Part shown: piece by piece, positions 17,691 through 27,039 of the stretch
Layout: each line of letters starts with the position of its first letter
Position numbering within the stretch: position 1 is the stretch's first letter
NCBI GenBank assembly: GCA_017983695.1
Contig: JAGOAX010000002.1
Location: 372,001-436,000 of the forward strand
Direction: 5' to 3'
From: Ferruginibacter sp.
GTDB lineage: Bacteria; Bacteroidota; Bacteroidia; Chitinophagales; Chitinophagaceae
DNA: 64,000 bases
Translations under genes and position numbers: made by a program
The notes under the pieces: generated by a model
Seen by the model: only the letters and a program-made list of their open reading frames with translations
What the model was told of the DNA's origin: nothing
Database searches by the model: none

Positions 17691-17951
17691 ATGAGTAAAG
17701 ATAAAAAACAGGTTCAGCCAGCTTCGGGCAACAGTTTATTTACAAAAGACAATCATATATGGATGGCTGCCGGCTTGCTGGTAATGGCATTGGGTTTCAT
17801 TTTAATGAGCGGCGGTAAAAGCCCCGACCCAAAAGTTTTTAACGACAGTGATGTGTACAGCACCACCCGTATTACCATTGCCCCGCTTTTAATTGTTGCC
17901 GGCCTAATAATTGAAATTTTTGCCATTATGAAAAAACCGAAGGAAAGTTGA
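17691..17951 (+). CDS. DUF3098 family small membrane protein
   Basis: An 86-residue protein with two membrane spans (about 27-44 and 62-80) and the DUF3098 pattern LVMALGFILMSGGKSPDPKV..RITIAPLLIVAGL. In Bacteroidota this gene regularly follows ftsX, so a link to division or envelope work is likely but not shown. A hairpin with T run ends the pair 27 bases downstream. Confidence 0.9.
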   Translation: MSKDKKQVQPASGNSLFTKDNHIWMAAGLLVMALGFILMSGGKSPDPKVFNDSDVYSTTRITIAPLLIVAGLIIEIFAIMKKPKES

Positions 17952-17977
17952 GCCTGATAAGTTATAAGTAATAAGTT

Positions 17978-18006
17978 TGCGAAGTTTTAAGCTTCGCATT
18001 TTTTTT
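17978..18006 (+). terminator. rho-independent terminator after ftsX-DUF3098
   Basis: Stem TGCGAAG (17978-17984) with CTTCGCA (17992-17998), then a run of eight T. It separates the ftsX pair from uppP. Confidence 0.85.
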
Positions 18007-18025
18007 AGGATTTTAAAATAAAGCA

Positions 18026-18826
18026 ATGACCACAATACAATCCATCATCATTGGCATAGTGGAAGGCCTTACAGAGTTTTTACCCATCTCGTCCACGGCA
18101 CACATGCGTATTACCGAAAACCTTTTAGGCATCAGCAATACCGATAAATTTACACAGGTATTTACTGTGGCCATTCAGTTGGGCGCTATACTTTCTGTAG
18201 TAGTATTGTACTGGAAAAAATTCTTCGACTTCAGCCGCTGGCAGTTTTATGTAAAATTAATAGTGGCTGTAATACCTGCATTACTGTTTGGCAAACTCTT
18301 TAGCGAAAAGATAGACCTGCTTTTAGAAAAACCCATATTCATTGCAGCAATAATGATTGCAGGTGGCGTGGTTTTTCTTTTTATAGATAATATTTTTAAA
18401 GTACATACCATCGACAGTGAAGAAAAAGTGAGTTATGCCACTGCATTAAAGATTGGTTTGTTTCAATGCCTGGCCATTTTATTTCCGGGCCTTAGCCGCA
18501 GTGCCGCAACTATTATTGGTGGTATGAGTTTAAAGCTTACAAGAAATGCTGCCGCAGAATTTTCATTTTTCCTGGCGGTACCTACCATGCTTGCTGCAAC
18601 AGGCTATAAGTTGTTGGAGTATTACAATAAAAATGGCGGTTTCTCCTCAAACGAAATTAAACAGTTAGCCATTGGTAATGCAGTTGCTTTTATAGTAGCC
18701 TTGTTAGCCATAAAATTTTTTATAGGCTTTTTAAAAAAGCATGGCTTTAAAGTATGGGGCTGGTACCGCATCATCGTTGGTATCATCTTATTGTTACTTA
18801 TCTGGAAGGGTGTTATTACCCAGTGA
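18026..18826 (+). CDS. uppP: undecaprenyl-diphosphate phosphatase
   Basis: A 266-residue polytopic BacA/UppP protein. The two family motifs are present: EGLTEFLPISSTAHM (residues about 13-27) and PGLSRSAATIIGGM (about 157-170). It removes the distal phosphate of undecaprenyl diphosphate so that the lipid carrier for peptidoglycan and other surface polymers can be reused, at the outer face of the inner membrane. Being near ftsX it fits a loose envelope gene neighbourhood, but the terminator between them argues for separate transcription. Confidence 0.96.
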   Translation: MTTIQSIIIGIVEGLTEFLPISSTAHMRITENLLGISNTDKFTQVFTVAIQLGAILSVVVLYWKKFFDFSRWQFYVKLIVAVIPALLFGKLFSEKIDLLLEKPIFIAAIMIAGGVVFLFIDNIFKVHTIDSEEKVSYATALKIGLFQCLAILFPGLSRSAATIIGGMSLKLTRNAAAEFSFFLAVPTMLAATGYKLLEYYNKNGGFSSNEIKQLAIGNAVAFIVALLAIKFFIGFLKKHGFKVWGWYRIIVGIILLLLIWKGVITQ

Positions 18827-18909
18827 TTTTAATTTGTTTATTTATTTTGGTGATTAATTGTTAATTTTCCTTTTAGCCAAAAGGCAGATCATCCTGATAA
18901 ATACAACCA

Positions 18910-20184
18910 ATGCAAACTGCATCAAAAAAAGTTATTCACGGCTGGGCCATGTACGACTGGGCCAACAGCGTATATAATTTAGTAATTACCACTACATTTT
19001 TTCCGGCCTATTATGCGGCAGTTACATCACTTAAAAATTTCCCTGATGGTATTACATTTTTAGGCCGGCGCTTTGTAAATACCGAACTTAAGGATTATGT
19101 GCTGGCATTGGCTTTTTTAGTTATTGCTATACTCTCTCCTATCCTTTCTTCTATTGCAGACTACAAAGGCAACAAGAAAAACTTTATGCGTTTTTTTTGT
19201 TACATGGGCGCTTTAAGCTGTTCCTTACTCTTCTTTTTCGACAAAAACCATGTAACGCTGGGGCTGATGTGTTTTATGCTTGCAGGGATTGGCTTTTACG
19301 GCAGCCAGGTTTTTTATAATTCATATTTACCCGAAATAGCTGCTGAAAAAGACATGGACAGGATAAGTGCCAGGGGGTATTCAATGGGCTACATTGGAAG
19401 TGTATTGATGCAGCTGGTGGGGTTTGCTTTAGTGATGCTGATGGAAGATAAAGGGCTTGCGCTAACCATTACCTTTTTATTAGTAGGTGTCTGGTGGGTT
19501 GGGTTTGCACAAATTACATTTAACCGTTTACCCATCAGCCCAAAAAGTGAGCGTAAATCTAAAAAACATGTATTAATAAATGGGTTTCATGAATTACAGA
19601 TTGTTTGGCGGCAGGTAGCAGGCCTGCCTGTTTTAAAAAGATTTTTAGCTGCATTCTTTTTTTACAGCATGGGTGTACAAACGGTAATGCTGGTAGCAAT
19701 AGATTTTGGCATTAAAGAATTAAAACTGGCAGATGATAAACTGATCATCACTGCAGTGATTATTCAGTTAGTTGCAATTGCTGGAGCGGTGGCCATGTCG
19801 AAGCTTTCTGCAAAATACGGGAATATCAAAGTGTTGCTATTTACAGTATTGCTGTGGATTGGTGTTTGTATTACCGGGTATTTTATAACTACCGAATTGC
19901 ATTTTTATATACTGGCATCACTGGTGGGGTTGGTTATGGGAGGCATACAATCCTTAAGTCGCAGCACCTATTCCAAGCTAATGCCCGAAACAAAAGACAC
20001 TGCTTCGTTCTTTAGCTTTTATGATGTAACAGAAAAACTTGCCATAGTGATAGGCCTGTTTACATTTGGAGTAATTGAAGGATTGTACAACATCAGGCAA
20101 TCTATATTATCGCTGGTGGTATTTTTTGCAATAGGATTCATCTTCCTATTATTTACTGCTGCTAAGGAAAAAAAATATTTGTAA
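18910..20184 (+). CDS. MFS transporter, UMF1 / Atg22-like family
   Basis: A 424-residue transporter with about 12 membrane spans. The N terminus shows the UMF1-family motif WAMYDWANSVYNLVITTTFF and the middle shows GGIQSLSRSTYSKLMPE, both typical of Atg22-like major facilitators (the yeast homologue exports amino acids from the vacuole). Substrate in bacteria is not established. It starts 83 bases after uppP; the MBL hydrolase gene follows after 17 bases and may be co-transcribed. Confidence 0.92.
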   Translation: MQTASKKVIHGWAMYDWANSVYNLVITTTFFPAYYAAVTSLKNFPDGITFLGRRFVNTELKDYVLALAFLVIAILSPILSSIADYKGNKKNFMRFFCYMGALSCSLLFFFDKNHVTLGLMCFMLAGIGFYGSQVFYNSYLPEIAAEKDMDRISARGYSMGYIGSVLMQLVGFALVMLMEDKGLALTITFLLVGVWWVGFAQITFNRLPISPKSERKSKKHVLINGFHELQIVWRQVAGLPVLKRFLAAFFFYSMGVQTVMLVAIDFGIKELKLADDKLIITAVIIQLVAIAGAVAMSKLSAKYGNIKVLLFTVLLWIGVCITGYFITTELHFYILASLVGLVMGGIQSLSRSTYSKLMPETKDTASFFSFYDVTEKLAIVIGLFTFGVIEGLYNIRQSILSLVVFFAIGFIFLLFTAAKEKKYL

Positions 20185-20201
20185 TACAATAGATACTCTA
20201 T

Positions 20202-21086
20202 ATGAATCTTTATACTATTAACGCCGGTTATTTTAAATTAGATGGTGGCGCTATGTTTGGCGTGGTACCCAAAAGCATGTGGAATAAATTAAACCCTGCC
20301 GATGAAAATAATATGTGCAGCTGGGCACTGCGTTGTTTATTGATTGAAGATGAGGGCAAACTTATTTTGATTGATAATGGCATGGGTGATAAACAGGATG
20401 CCAAATTTTTTGGCCATTACTATTTGCACGGCGATGACAGTTTAGATAAATCTTTGGCCCAACATGGTTTTACAAAAGATGATATTACTGATGTTTTTTT
20501 AACCCACCTGCATTTTGACCATTGTGGCGGAAGTATAATCAGGGATGGAGACAAATTAGTTCCTGCTTTTAAAAATGCTGTTTACTGGAGTAACGAACAG
20601 CATTGGGAATGGGCCACCAAGCCCAACGATAGGGAGAGAGCAAGTTTTTTAAAAGAAAATATTGTACCCATTAAAGAAAGCGGGCAATTAAAAATGGTTG
20701 ATAGTATAAAGGTGACAGATGACAGTAAAGACAATACAAATACTGTCATCTGTCATCCAACAACTATTTTACCTGATTTGTCTTTTTATACCGTTAACGG
20801 GCATACCGGGGCTATGATGTTACCTGTAATTAAATACAACGACAAAACAATTGTATATATGGCCGACCTGTTGCCATCTGTTGCTCATATTCCTTTACCC
20901 TATGTTATGGGATACGATATGTTTCCGCTTACAACATTGAACGAAAAGAAAATTTTTTTGATAGAAGCACTGGAAAATAATTACACCTTGTTTTTTGAGC
21001 ATGACCCGGTAAATGAATGCTGCAATTTACAAATGACCGAAAAGGGAATACGGGTCAAAGATGTTTTTAAGCTAAATCAGATTTAA
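20202..21086 (+). CDS. MBL-fold metallo-hydrolase
   Basis: A 294-residue metallo-beta-lactamase-fold enzyme with the metal motif THLHFDHCGG (His102, His104, Asp106, His107). Fold and size match the group of quorum-lactonase-like and uncharacterised hydrolases; I cannot name the substrate. It lies 17 bases after the MFS gene and just before a broken small membrane-protein gene. No signal peptide, so cytoplasmic. Confidence 0.9.
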   Translation: MNLYTINAGYFKLDGGAMFGVVPKSMWNKLNPADENNMCSWALRCLLIEDEGKLILIDNGMGDKQDAKFFGHYYLHGDDSLDKSLAQHGFTKDDITDVFLTHLHFDHCGGSIIRDGDKLVPAFKNAVYWSNEQHWEWATKPNDRERASFLKENIVPIKESGQLKMVDSIKVTDDSKDNTNTVICHPTTILPDLSFYTVNGHTGAMMLPVIKYNDKTIVYMADLLPSVAHIPLPYVMGYDMFPLTTLNEKKIFLIEALENNYTLFFEHDPVNECCNLQMTEKGIRVKDVFKLNQI

Positions 21087-21096
21087 CAATACAAGC

Positions 21097-21369
21097 ATGC
21101 AATTATTCTCAAAAAAAATTATAAAAAAATATGGCGTAATCCTGCTGGTTATAATTGTAAGTATAATTGCTTTTGTTGCTGCATATCGCTTAACAAATTC
21201 CTAGAAATTATCTTTGGTTATTGTTGGGATTCCAGTTGTTTATCTGATTGTAACTATAGGAGAATTTATTGAGTCACTAAAATCAAGTAAAGAAGAGTCA
21301 GAAAAAGAATTCAGATCTATAAAAAAACAGCATCTTAAAGAAACAAAAGACAACCCGACATTACGATAA
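21097..21369 (+). pseudogene. two-span small membrane protein gene with an internal TAG
   Basis: A frame of 91 codons from ATG 21097 to TAA 21367-21369 broken only by a TAG at 21202-21204. Before it lie 35 codons with one span (GVILLVIIVSIIAFVAAYRL); after it a second span (LSLVIVGIPVVYLIVTIGEF) and a charged, coiled-coil-like tail (SSKEESEKEF). Both halves read as good protein in one frame, so the gene was probably intact until recently, or the TAG is read through. No family recognised. It starts 10 bases after the MBL gene. Confidence 0.55.
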
Positions 21370-21422
21370 ATGAAAAATATCAGACTATCTGCCACATGAT
21401 AAAAGTTCAATAAAGATTTACA

Positions 21423-21482
21423 GTTGAAGAGTGCGACGCCAATGAAGCTAAATAGCAATTCAAAAGTCCGGTTCAAAAAAAA
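21423..21482 (+). repeat. interspersed repeat, GAAGAGTGCGACGCC type
   Basis: Begins GTTGAAGAGTGCGACGCCAA and ends in GGTTCAAAAAAAA. A related copy is at 33264-33322 (same order of blocks: GTTGAAG-GTGCGACGC, AATG-AGCT, AAAAG-C, CAAAAAAA) and a third, interrupted one on the minus strand at 16504-16560. Confidence 0.65.
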
Positions 21483-21505
21483 CAATACGCACAATCTCCG
21501 CAATT

Positions 21506-21528
21506 ACCCCTTTAGGGGATAGGGGTTA
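21506..21528. repeat. GC-rich repeat at the 3' end of the DUF3108 gene
   Basis: ACCCCTTTAGGGGATAGGGG followed by TTA; the last three bases are the stop codon of the minus-strand DUF3108 gene. The same layout (GCCCCTTTTGGGGGTTGGGG) occurs at the end of the DUF3109 gene at 40.3 kb. Confidence 0.6.
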
Positions 21529-22326
21529 CCGCACACTCACCAACGATGTTAAAGGATAGCGCAGATTTTTATAGCCCATCATATCTACTTTAATGCTGCC
21601 CACACTTATCGGGCTTTCTACACGTAATAATAAATGATTGGGATCATCACTTACCCAGGCATTCATTTTTTCGCCGCCTTCAAAAATGGTTCCTTTAATT
21701 AACAGGGGCTTAAATTTTATGGCATTAAATTTTCCATACCGGGTTTTAATTTTTTCTTTACCCATATAGCGGATGTATAAATGATATACTTCATCATCTA
21801 AAAACATATCAAAGGGAATTTTATCGTTCACTTTATATTTAGAGAAATCGATATTACGTGCATAATATACCGCACTTACCACATCCTGTATACAATTGGT
21901 AACTTTAAAAACACCATTGGTGCTTACTGCAGTACCGGCAGTTTGGTTAAAGGTTACGTTATTGTATTTCTTATATCCACCCTCATCTACATTGCGTATA
22001 AATTTATACGGCACCATATTAGTGGTATCAATATAACTTTCGTACCTGTCCCTTACTTTAAAAAAATTATCGAAGAAGGAATATGATTTTCCCTCGCCAA
22101 CACAATGGTATACAGGTTTGCCATTAAAGCGTTCCAGCGTGGTGGTAAAAGTGGCTTCGCCTGCACCAATAAATGCTCCCATAGCATTGTAAAACACTTT
22201 CATGGTAACTACTTCATCCGCCTTAAATGCATTATTCTTAATGCCACAGGGTTCTTCGTAACCTGCTTTAAAACTTAAGCAGCATAAACCCACCACCAAT
22301 AACCCAAACTTTGTGTAACGTATCAT
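21526..22326 (-). CDS. DUF3108 family protein
   Basis: A 266-residue exported protein: signal peptide up to about residue 22, then the DUF3108 beta-rich fold (VFYNAMGAFIGAGEATFTT, MVPYKFIRNVDEGGYKKYN, IKTRYGKFNAIKFKPLL, MNAWVSDDPNHLLLRVESPI). Function is unknown; in many Bacteroidota it follows the flippase-like membrane gene as here. Its ATG overlaps the stop of that gene (ATGA), so the two are translationally coupled and likely work together at the envelope. The stop codon lies in repeat DNA. Confidence 0.88.
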   Translation of the reverse strand: MIRYTKFGLLVVGLCCLSFKAGYEEPCGIKNNAFKADEVVTMKVFYNAMGAFIGAGEATFTTTLERFNGKPVYHCVGEGKSYSFFDNFFKVRDRYESYIDTTNMVPYKFIRNVDEGGYKKYNNVTFNQTAGTAVSTNGVFKVTNCIQDVVSAVYYARNIDFSKYKVNDKIPFDMFLDDEVYHLYIRYMGKEKIKTRYGKFNAIKFKPLLIKGTIFEGGEKMNAWVSDDPNHLLLRVESPISVGSIKVDMMGYKNLRYPLTSLVSVR

Positions 22327-23303
22327 TTTTCTTTAACTATTTTAATGCCTAAAATTAATAAACTGCCGATTAGCGCAGGTATTACCAGGTTAATAATCCA
22401 TATACCTAATGCAGCTGTTTGAATGCCAACAATATTTGTACTGTACAGCTGCATCAGTTCTATACTTGCTTTAGCCCTTATCGGCATTTCTAAAAAACCA
22501 ATGGTAGGTGCTACTGCCATTACCAGGTAAAAAACTGTTATCAGCCAAAAACTCAGCCAAACTTCAATACCCACCTGCATTACCTGCAGCAATAATACAT
22601 ATTGCAACACAAATACTGCGTATCGTAACAGCGACAGTAGTAATAGCTGCACCAGCTGTTTTCCTTCAAATTCATCCAGCACAGTTATATGCTTTACCAC
22701 TTTTCCAAAAGCAGCCACTTTTTCCATTAAACGTACCAGCCAGCCCAAACGTATATAAAATAAAAAGAGCAGTAATGTACAGACCACACTAAAATAAATC
22801 AGTACGTCTCCCCAAAAGTGGGGTAAAACGTTTAAAGCGTTGCTATTGGTATGTGAAAAAAACCTTAAAAAAAATAAACCCAGGCAGCCCATTATCATTG
22901 TTACCAGTAATTGACTGAGGCTGCCCACGATGGTGAGTGAAATTCCTTTTATACGGTTAGCTTCATCTAAAAACAAAACCCGCCCGCCATATTCACCTAT
23001 GCGGTTTGGTGTAAGCATGGTAATACTGCAACCGGATAATACAGATTTTAGTGCCCGGATAAAGGAGAATTGTTGCACATGGCGTACCAACAACTGCCAT
23101 TTCCTGGCTTCGATACCCCAATTTAAAAACATTAAAAAAATAACAGCAAAAAATTTCCAGCTTAGCCAGCTGCTTTTAATCTGTTGCCAGCGTTGTTCCA
23201 GGTCGGTCTGCTGCATTAATTGACGGTATAAACTAAAGCATAATACCACCAGCAACACAGGCCCTAAAAAATAGTTGATTAATATTTTAATACTTTTGTT
23301 CAA
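22323..23303 (-). CDS. lysylphosphatidylglycerol synthase-like (UPF0104) membrane protein
   Basis: A 326-residue protein with about eight spans of the UPF0104 / flippase-like group. Visible family features are the ARKWQLLVRHVQ region, LSGCSITMLTPNRIGEYGGR near residue 90 and the late APTIGFLEMPIRAKASIE. Members move or flip lipids or belong to the membrane part of MprF; here only the membrane domain is present. First gene of a two-gene operon with the DUF3108 gene; divergent from ruvC with a 44-base gap. Confidence 0.85.
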   Translation of the reverse strand: MNKSIKILINYFLGPVLLVVLCFSLYRQLMQQTDLEQRWQQIKSSWLSWKFFAVIFLMFLNWGIEARKWQLLVRHVQQFSFIRALKSVLSGCSITMLTPNRIGEYGGRVLFLDEANRIKGISLTIVGSLSQLLVTMIMGCLGLFFLRFFSHTNSNALNVLPHFWGDVLIYFSVVCTLLLFLFYIRLGWLVRLMEKVAAFGKVVKHITVLDEFEGKQLVQLLLLSLLRYAVFVLQYVLLLQVMQVGIEVWLSFWLITVFYLVMAVAPTIGFLEMPIRAKASIELMQLYSTNIVGIQTAALGIWIINLVIPALIGSLLILGIKIVKEK

Positions 23304-23347
23304 TACGCAATGTTACTTCAATTATTAAACAGAAAAAACTATTAAGG

Positions 23348-23917
23348 GTGCCGAAAAACAAACCAACCATTATTTTAGGAATTGACCCGGGCACCATTAT
23401 TATGGGTTATGGTTTAATTGAAGTAAATCAAAACAACATTTCGTTGCTGGATATGGGTGTGCTGCAGCCCGGCAAAGTAAAAGATACCTATAAAAAACTG
23501 CAGCTGATATTTAACACCGTAAGTGGTTTAATTACCAAATACGAACCCACATCTTTTGCAATTGAAGCTCCATTTTTTGGCAAGAATGTACAAAGTACGC
23601 TTAAACTGGGCAGGGCACAGGGCGTGGCTATTGCTGCTGCCATGCGTCATGGTATTGAGGTAACTGAATATTCGCCAAAAAAAGTAAAACAATCTGTTAC
23701 CGGTAATGGCAATGCCAGTAAAGAACAGGTGATGAAGATGCTGCAGCAAATTTTAAATTTTAAAGACGATCCCAAACATTTTGATGCTACTGATGCATTA
23801 GCAGTTGCACTATGTCATCATTTTCAGCAAAGATCTCCGCTGGCATCTGCTGCAACAAAACTTAAGGGCTGGGAGGCATTTGTTGCACAAAATCCGGGAA
23901 GGGTGAAAAAGAAATAG
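23348..23917 (+). CDS. ruvC: crossover junction endodeoxyribonuclease RuvC
   Basis: A 189-residue Holliday-junction resolvase. Acidic active-site residues are in place: Asp13 (GIDPGT), Glu73 (AIEAPFFGKN) and Asp146/Asp149 (HFDATDALAVAL). It cuts four-way junctions in recombination together with RuvAB. The start is a GTG; no ATG lies before Asp13, so this choice is firm. A single gene; the following 180 bases carry no gene. Confidence 0.96.
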   Translation: MPKNKPTIILGIDPGTIIMGYGLIEVNQNNISLLDMGVLQPGKVKDTYKKLQLIFNTVSGLITKYEPTSFAIEAPFFGKNVQSTLKLGRAQGVAIAAAMRHGIEVTEYSPKKVKQSVTGNGNASKEQVMKMLQQILNFKDDPKHFDATDALAVALCHHFQQRSPLASAATKLKGWEAFVAQNPGRVKKK

Positions 23918-24099
23918 TTTGAGGTTTATAGTTTGTTGTTGTTGGTTAGCAGCTGCATATTGGTTAGTAACTGCTTTTCAGCAGCAAAAACATTTAATTA
24001 ACATAACTGTTTATCATCTTTGCAAATAAAATAAATACATCCAAAAATAGTTTAGGGTTAAACAACTACAAACCATAAACCTCAAACTAAAAACACTTC

Positions 24100-25371
24100 A
24101 TGATCATCCGTTCAAAAACATTGCGGTTAGTAATTCTTACCAGTATGGTACTGGTTACTATAATTATAGCAGTGCAATTGTTTTGGCTGCAAAAAGTGTA
24201 TCGGTACGAGGAGAAACAATTTAATATCAATGTATCTAAAAGTATCCGTGGTCTTTATCGTGATATGCAATTGGTAAACGACGTATCAGATAATGCACAA
24301 AAAGAAATTGATAATCCTAAACCCGACCTGTATTTATTAAAAATAGATTGCACCCCTCATTTAGACAGCCTGTGGCTGAACCTTAAAGCAGAGCTTACAG
24401 ATTTTGATGTGTACACCGATTGCAAAGCCGCAATCTACAGTCATGAAAAAAATATTTTTACAGTTGAAGAGTATATCGATCTGCCCGATGCTTACCATAA
24501 CCCAAAAGCATCTACCTCCATCCCTTTAGTAAAAAGAGATCATAATTATATCGCTTTATTTTTCCCTCACCGTGGGCAGTATATTTTAAAACAAATGTAT
24601 TTCTGGATGGCTTCAGGAGGATTGTTGCTGCTGGTGTTAATAGCATTTGGTGCCAGTATTTTTTACCTGTACCGGCAAAAATTTTTAAACGAAACACAAA
24701 AAGATTTTGTAAACAATTTTACACATGAGTTTAAAACACCGCTGGCAGTTATAAAAATTGCTGCCGAGGTTTTACAACAACCCAATATTGCAGATAAACC
24801 CGAACGCTTAAAAAACTATGCAGGCATAGTTGGTGAACAAACTACCCATTTACAAAGCCAGATACAAAAGCTTTTGGAAATTACCTACACCGACAGAAGT
24901 TCCCTGCCGCTTGAAAAAGAAAAATTTGATGTGAATGTTGTTTTACAACAGGCTGTTAACGACCTGCTACCCCTGGCTGAGCAGAAAAATGCCATTATAA
25001 AAACAGCTTTTTCCACGGCATCAACTATTGTAACAGCAGATAAAAATTATATGCTGCTTACTTTTATCAATCTTATAGAAAACGCTATAAAATATTCACC
25101 TGCACCAGAAATATCTATTGCCACATATACAGAAGGGAATGATTGTTGCGTTGTTATAAAAGATAACGGTATTGGTATCAGCGAAGAAAACCATAAAAAA
25201 ATATTCGACCGTTTTTTCAGGGTTACCAAAGGCGATTTGCATACCGTTAAAGGTTTTGGATTGGGGTTGAGTTTTGTAAAAAAAGTGGTGGATACACATG
25301 GCGGCAAAATTGAAGTACAAAGCGAACCGGGAAAAGGAAGTACTTTTATTGTAAAAATTCCAAAGGATTAA
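24100..25371 (+). CDS. sensor histidine kinase
   Basis: A 423-residue kinase with a first span at about 10-28, a sensor domain of about 130 residues outside the membrane, a second span at about 168-190, a HisKA domain with His209 (NFTHEFKTPLAVIK) and an HATPase domain with DNGIGIS and GFGLGLSFVKKVV boxes. The cognate response regulator follows 11 bases downstream, so the two form an operon. The signal is not known. A box near TAnnTTTG (CATCTTTG, 24015-24022) lies upstream. Confidence 0.95.
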   Translation: MIIRSKTLRLVILTSMVLVTIIIAVQLFWLQKVYRYEEKQFNINVSKSIRGLYRDMQLVNDVSDNAQKEIDNPKPDLYLLKIDCTPHLDSLWLNLKAELTDFDVYTDCKAAIYSHEKNIFTVEEYIDLPDAYHNPKASTSIPLVKRDHNYIALFFPHRGQYILKQMYFWMASGGLLLLVLIAFGASIFYLYRQKFLNETQKDFVNNFTHEFKTPLAVIKIAAEVLQQPNIADKPERLKNYAGIVGEQTTHLQSQIQKLLEITYTDRSSLPLEKEKFDVNVVLQQAVNDLLPLAEQKNAIIKTAFSTASTIVTADKNYMLLTFINLIENAIKYSPAPEISIATYTEGNDCCVVIKDNGIGISEENHKKIFDRFFRVTKGDLHTVKGFGLGLSFVKKVVDTHGGKIEVQSEPGKGSTFIVKIPKD

Positions 25372-25382
25372 AACAGGTAATA

Positions 25383-26069
25383 ATGAGCAAGGCAAAAGTT
25401 TTACTGGCAGAAGATGACCTTGCGTTAAGCTTTGTTATTAAAGACAATTTGCAGGATGCCGGCTACGAAGTTACCCATTGTGCCGATGGCGAGCTGGCCT
25501 GGCAGCAGTTTCAAAAAAAGGACTTTGATATTTGTTTGCTTGATGTTAATATGCCGGTAAGAGATGGTTTTTCGTTGGCAAAAAAAATAAGGCAGCAAAG
25601 CGATATGATTCCTGTGCTTTTTATTACTGCAAAGAGCATGGAAGAAGATAAACTAAAAGGGTTTATGGCGGGTGCCGATGATTATATTACCAAGCCCTTC
25701 AGCATGCAGGAATTAATGCTGCGGATGGAAGTTTTTTTACGCCGTACAAAAAAACTGCAATCGGATGCCGCAGAAGAATACCATCTTGGTAAATTGAGAT
25801 TTGCTTACAACGAATTGAAAATTTACACCGACAGTGAAGCTCTATCGCTTACACAACGTGAAGCCGACCTGTTGAAATTTTTTGCACTGCACCTTAATAA
25901 AATTTTAAAACGTGAAGAACTGCTGCTGAATGTTTGGGGTAAAGATGATTATTTTTTAGGACGCAGTATGGATGTATTCATTACCAAACTGCGTAAACAT
26001 TTAAAAGCCGATCCGGCTATTTCTCTTGAAACAATACATGGAGTAGGTTTCAGGTTGCAGATAAAATAA
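25383..26069 (+). CDS. OmpR/PhoB-type response regulator
   Basis: A 228-residue regulator. Receiver domain at 1-120 with the acidic pair at 11-12, phosphoacceptor Asp54 (CLLDVNMP) and Lys104 (YITKPF); winged-helix DNA-binding domain at about 130-226 ending MDVFITKLRKHLKADPAI..TIHGVGFRL. It is the partner of the histidine kinase just upstream. Target genes cannot be inferred. It ends 5 bases from the stop of the convergent HIT gene. Confidence 0.96.
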   Translation: MSKAKVLLAEDDLALSFVIKDNLQDAGYEVTHCADGELAWQQFQKKDFDICLLDVNMPVRDGFSLAKKIRQQSDMIPVLFITAKSMEEDKLKGFMAGADDYITKPFSMQELMLRMEVFLRRTKKLQSDAAEEYHLGKLRFAYNELKIYTDSEALSLTQREADLLKFFALHLNKILKREELLLNVWGKDDYFLGRSMDVFITKLRKHLKADPAISLETIHGVGFRLQIK

Positions 26070-26074
26070 TTGTA

Positions 26075-26464
26075 TTACAGGTTACCTGTTATTTTTTGTT
26101 GTATTTCTTTTAATTCATCCGCACTCAGTTTTAATTTACCCCTGGTAAAATTTAAATCATCAGCACTTTTAATGGGCAGCAGGTGCATGTGTGCATGAGG
26201 CACTTCTAAACCCACCACACTAATACCGCAGCGGTTACAATCAAATGCTTTTTCAATAGCATGGGCAATGGGTTTTGCAAATAATAACCATTCACTTAAC
26301 AGATCATCGGGTAGATCAAAAAATTTATCTGTTTCAATTTTTGGCACTACCAGTACATGGCCTTTTACCAAAGGAAAAATATCGAGGAAAGCATAAAATT
26401 TTTCATCTTCTGCAATTTTATAAGATGGTATCTGGCCGGCAATTATTTTAGAAAAGATGGTCAT
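26075..26464 (-). CDS. HIT family protein
   Basis: A 129-residue histidine-triad protein; the triad reads HAHMHL (His90, His92, His94). Family members hydrolyse nucleoside phosphoramidates or dinucleoside polyphosphates. It lies downstream of greA on the same strand, after the greA terminator, so it is probably transcribed weakly with it or on its own. N terminus FSKIIAGQIPSYKIAED is typical. Confidence 0.94.
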   Translation of the reverse strand: MTIFSKIIAGQIPSYKIAEDEKFYAFLDIFPLVKGHVLVVPKIETDKFFDLPDDLLSEWLLFAKPIAHAIEKAFDCNRCGISVVGLEVPHAHMHLLPIKSADDLNFTRGKLKLSADELKEIQQKITGNL

Positions 26465-26490
26465 AAAAGAGTTTTATCAAAAGTACAATA

Positions 26491-26521
26491 GAAAAAGCCC
26501 ATTCAAAAAAAGAATGGGCTT
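26491..26521 (-). terminator. rho-independent terminator of greA
   Basis: Stem AAGCCCATTC (26495-26504) with GAATGGGCTT (26512-26521), 7-base loop; a T run follows on the minus strand. It lies 22 bases past the greA stop and about 30 bases before the HIT gene start. Confidence 0.85.
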
Positions 26522-26542
26522 AAAAAATACGATGTTATAATA

Positions 26543-27016
26543 CTAGGCTGTAATACCTTCTATTCTGAATTTTAAAACTCCTGCAGGCACCTGCACTTCT
26601 ACTTCTTCGCCAACAATTTTACCCAGCAAGCTTTTACCAATTGGTGATGTAACAGAAATTTTGCCCAGTTTTAGATCGGCTTCTTTTTCTGAAACGATCT
26701 GGTAAGTCACATTTTTTTTAGTACCTAAATTAGTAAGCGCTACTTTGGTAAGGATGCTTACTTTACTGGTATCAATATTGTTTTCGTCTAAAATACGAGC
26801 TGTGGCAATAACTCCTTCGAGGTATTTTATTTTAGCTTCCAGCATACCTTGTGCTTCTTTTGCAGCATCGTATTCTGCATTTTCCTTTAAATCACCTTTT
26901 TCACGGGCCTCTGCAATTGCCTTACTTGCCGCAGGCCGGTCAACACTCTTCATGCCATGCAGCTCTTCCTTCATTTTATCAAAGGTGTCCTGGGTTACAT
27001 AATTAGTTGTACTCAT
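26543..27016 (-). CDS. greA: transcription elongation factor GreA
   Basis: A 157-residue factor that rescues backtracked RNA polymerase by stimulating transcript cleavage. N-terminal coiled coil has the acidic tip region EAREKGDLKENAEYDAAKEA (about 42-61) and the C-terminal FKBP-like part has ISVTSPIGKSLLGKIVGEEV. Length is normal. Followed by a strong terminator. Confidence 0.96.
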   Translation of the reverse strand: MSTTNYVTQDTFDKMKEELHGMKSVDRPAASKAIAEAREKGDLKENAEYDAAKEAQGMLEAKIKYLEGVIATARILDENNIDTSKVSILTKVALTNLGTKKNVTYQIVSEKEADLKLGKISVTSPIGKSLLGKIVGEEVEVQVPAGVLKFRIEGITA

Positions 27017-27039
27017 AAAAATTCTTTTAGGTAAGAGAA

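Noticed and set aside
21240..21503. 87-residue minus-strand frame opposite the two-span gene
   Set aside because: Shadow of the plus-strand frame; Phe/Ser-rich translation typical of reverse reading of Lys-rich genes.
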